In this document: piece by piece, positions 62,326-64,000 of the stretch
How the letters are laid out: each line of letters begins with the position of its first letter
Position numbering within the stretch: position 1 is the stretch's first letter
Assembly: GCA_024704765.1 (NCBI GenBank)
Contig: JAKMXF010000255.1
Coordinates: 186,001-250,000 of the forward strand
DNA length: 64,000 nt
From: Oopsacas minuta
Lineage: Eukaryota; Porifera; Hexactinellida; Lyssacinosida; Leucopsacidae
Direction of reading: 5' to 3'
Program-made: the position numbers and the translations under genes
Notes under the pieces: model-generated
Told to the model about the DNA's origin: nothing
Database searches by the model: none
The model's input: the letters and a program-made list of their open reading frames with translations, nothing else

Positions 62326-64000
62326 TCATCTCATATAGTTCTTATTCTCTTTCTTAGTCTTATCCTTATACACAAAGTGCCTTCTAACCTTTCTACCATT
62401 TCCCTGATATCCAGCCTGATTTAATCTCTTTCTAGGTCTATCACTCTTACTACTGTGTACTTTAAGATTAACTGTTGGAGGTATTATAAAGCCGAACGCC
62501 TTTGCTACTGTTTTAAGATCGATATTACCTAATTTGAAAACAGATTTAAGGGAATGTGACGCATAAGCTTGGAGATAGGATCTATAAGCATCTTTAGCTG
62601 ATCGATGTAAGAAGTAGTTCTTAGTGATAAGTTTCTCAAGTTGAGATTGTATGTTGTAAACTTTACTATTGTCAAATTCATACTCATTCAATGGTACCTT
62701 AGCTTGTTTAAGATATTTCAAGAACATTACTTCTTCTGGTAGTAAAAATAGGAGAGCGTTACCTTTCCCTCCCTCCCCTCTAGCTGTTCTACCCACACGA
62801 TGTATGTACTCCTTAGGATCATCAGGGGGGTCAAATTGTACAATCCAATCGACTTGTGGGATGTCTAGTCCCCTAGCTGCCACATCTGTACAGAGAAGTG
62901 TAGCAGATTCTGCTTGACAAAACTCGTAGAATGTTGTAGTACGTTTCTGCTGCTTCTGCTTACCATGGATATCCATAACACTAATCTCAATGTAATTCAA
63001 AAGTTCTGAGTAGAATTTAACTGCATTACACGATGAGAAGAATACCATTACCTTCTTACCAGCGTTACGTTTAAGAAATGTAAATAATAGCAAGAATCTA
63101 GCTTCGGAGGACACAACTATATACCCTTGTTGTAATCCCTCTACTGTAGAGGTAGACGCGTTATCATCTACACCCACATAGACAGGGCTAGTTTTAAGAG
63201 ATAGTGTTACTAGGTTTTTAACATCATTACTCTGTGTAGCTGAGAATAGCATAGTTTGTCTATTCTCTGAGGGTAGTATTCTAATTATTTGTTTCATTTC
63301 TTCTTCAAATCCAATCTCCATTATCCTATCAGCTTCATCAATAACCAAACATTTCAAGTTATGGAATAAGAAACCATCAGTACTGTGTAGATGGTCTAGA
63401 AGACGGCCTGGTGTAGCAATAAGGAGGTTAACTCCTCTACCCAATTTATCTGCTTCTATCCGTCTATTAGCTCCTCCCATAACTAATCCAAATGTTTGAC
63501 TATGATTTTTCATGAGCTCTGAAGCTACTCCATATGTCTGTAGAGATAATTCTCTAGTGGGAGATATTATAATAACACCAGTACCTCTCCTGGGATTGAA
63601 TTTCAACTTATACAGCAGTTCTATAACAGGTATTAAGAATGCTAATGTTTTGCCAGATCCTGTCTTTGCTGCTCCCATTAGATCAGCTCCACGTAGTAGA
63701 GGGCGTATAGCTTTATGCTGTATTTCTGTCATACGTGTAAATCCCATTTCTTCAATTCCTTTTAGTGTTTTATAACTAACCTTATCAGATAATGAAGAGA
63801 AGAGATAAGTAGATTCTAATAGGGAAGTTGGTGGAGTATCTGTAGATGAATTATTTGGTATTATTTGGTTAGTTTCCAGAGTATTTTTCATATCCTCATG
63901 GGATTTAGATGATGAGTTAACTTCCTCATTCTCTATAGCTGAGGTATCTACGTTTTCTACTATAGGTTGTTGTTGTTGTTGTTGTTGTTGTTGTGAGTTC
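62326..64000 (-). CDS. DDX18: DEAD-box RNA helicase DDX18/Has1 (5' part outside window)
   Basis: Nucleolar helicase for 60S/40S ribosome biogenesis. The frame is open to the window edge, so the N-terminus is missing, and the ATG at 63891 is probably internal. About 558 codons are visible. Motifs: Q motif [23 protein letters not shown], Ia PTREL, II DEAD in [43 protein letters not shown]. The C-terminus has the DDX18 extension ([21 protein letters not shown]) and a basic tail. A poly-Gln run of about 9 residues (CAA codons, 63966-63993) lies upstream of the core. eL42 follows in tandem 196 bp downstream. Confidence 0.95.
   Translation of the reverse strand, partial: NSQQQQQQQQQPIVENVDTSAIENEEVNSSSKSHEDMKNTLETNQIIPNNSSTDTPPTSLLESTYLFSSLSDKVSYKTLKGIEEMGFTRMTEIQHKAIRPLLRGADLMGAAKTGSGKTLAFLIPVIELLYKLKFNPRRGTGVIIISPTRELSLQTYGVASELMKNHSQTFGLVMGGANRRIEADKLGRGVNLLIATPGRLLDHLHSTDGFLFHNLKCLVIDEADRIMEIGFEEEMKQIIRILPSENRQTMLFSATQSNDVKNLVTLSLKTSPVYVGVDDNASTSTVEGLQQGYIVVSSEARFLLLFTFLKRNAGKKVMVFFSSCNAVKFYSELLNYIEISVMDIHGKQKQQKRTTTFYEFCQAESATLLCTDVAARGLDIPQVDWIVQFDPPDDPKEYIHRVGRTARGEGGKGNALLFLLPEEVMFLKYLKQAKVPLNEYEFDNSKVYNIQSQLEKLITKNYFLHRSAKDAYRSYLQAYASHSLKSVFKLGNIDLKTVAKAFGFIIPPTVNLKVHSSKSDRPRKRLNQAGYQGNGRKVRRHFVYKDKTKKENKNYMR

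Overview
The window looks like a compact, AT-rich animal genome and is most likely from a sponge. Animal or holozoan markers are DGCR8/Pasha, a sarcoglycan, APH-1, GIPC, GRXCR1, a KCTD protein, an axonemal dynein heavy chain and a mariner element. About two thirds of the genes are single-exon, intergenic gaps are mostly 70-800 bp, and many start codons sit 3-25 nt after a T-rich TTAG acceptor-like motif. Together these features would fit a glass sponge (Hexactinellida), where spliced-leader trans-splicing has been reported. That placement is inference; the sequence alone does not name a species.

Region 1-23,606 (minus strand) is one inner-arm type axonemal dynein heavy chain. Thirty-two phase-consistent exons run from the N-terminus to AAA5, and the gene leaves the window at base 1. 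Three introns of 3.2-3.6 kb contain other genes. One holds a SLC18B1-like transporter and an intact mariner. Another holds the nine-exon HBS1L gene, which itself carries a small coiled-coil gene in its fourth intron. The third holds CDC42 and a diverged Rho-like GTPase, both intronless. Many of the other long introns of this gene, and of ADK, SLC44 and HBS1L, carry a single short inverted-repeat element.

Region 23,678-27,062 (minus) holds RBM41 and the katanin p60 gene (KATNAL1-like). A secreted, probably GPI-anchored leishmanolysin-like metallopeptidase (six exons) follows on the plus strand at 27,308-29,759.

Region 30,226-59,343 is an unbroken run of 15 minus-strand genes. In transcriptional order they are APH1, NHL protein 2, GAPVD1, a KCTD2/5/17-like BTB protein, a triple beta-trefoil protein, NHL protein 1, GIPC, a sarcoglycan, a ZIP transporter, RBM28, a coiled-coil protein, an SLC44 choline-transporter-like protein, HSDL2, adenosine kinase and GRXCR1. 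They have no single shared pathway. Some fall into loose groups: RNA processing and ribosome work (RBM41, RBM28, HBS1L, DGCR8, DDX18, eL42), cilia and microtubules (dynein, katanin), and membrane or trafficking functions (GAPVD1, GIPC, APH1, sarcoglycan).

Region 59,845-64,000 holds DGCR8 (plus), an intronless eL42/RPL36A-like gene that lacks two of four zinc cysteines (minus), and the 5'-truncated DDX18 helicase gene (minus). Exon limits were set by hand from GT/AG signals, reading phase and family alignment from memory. No transcript data were available.
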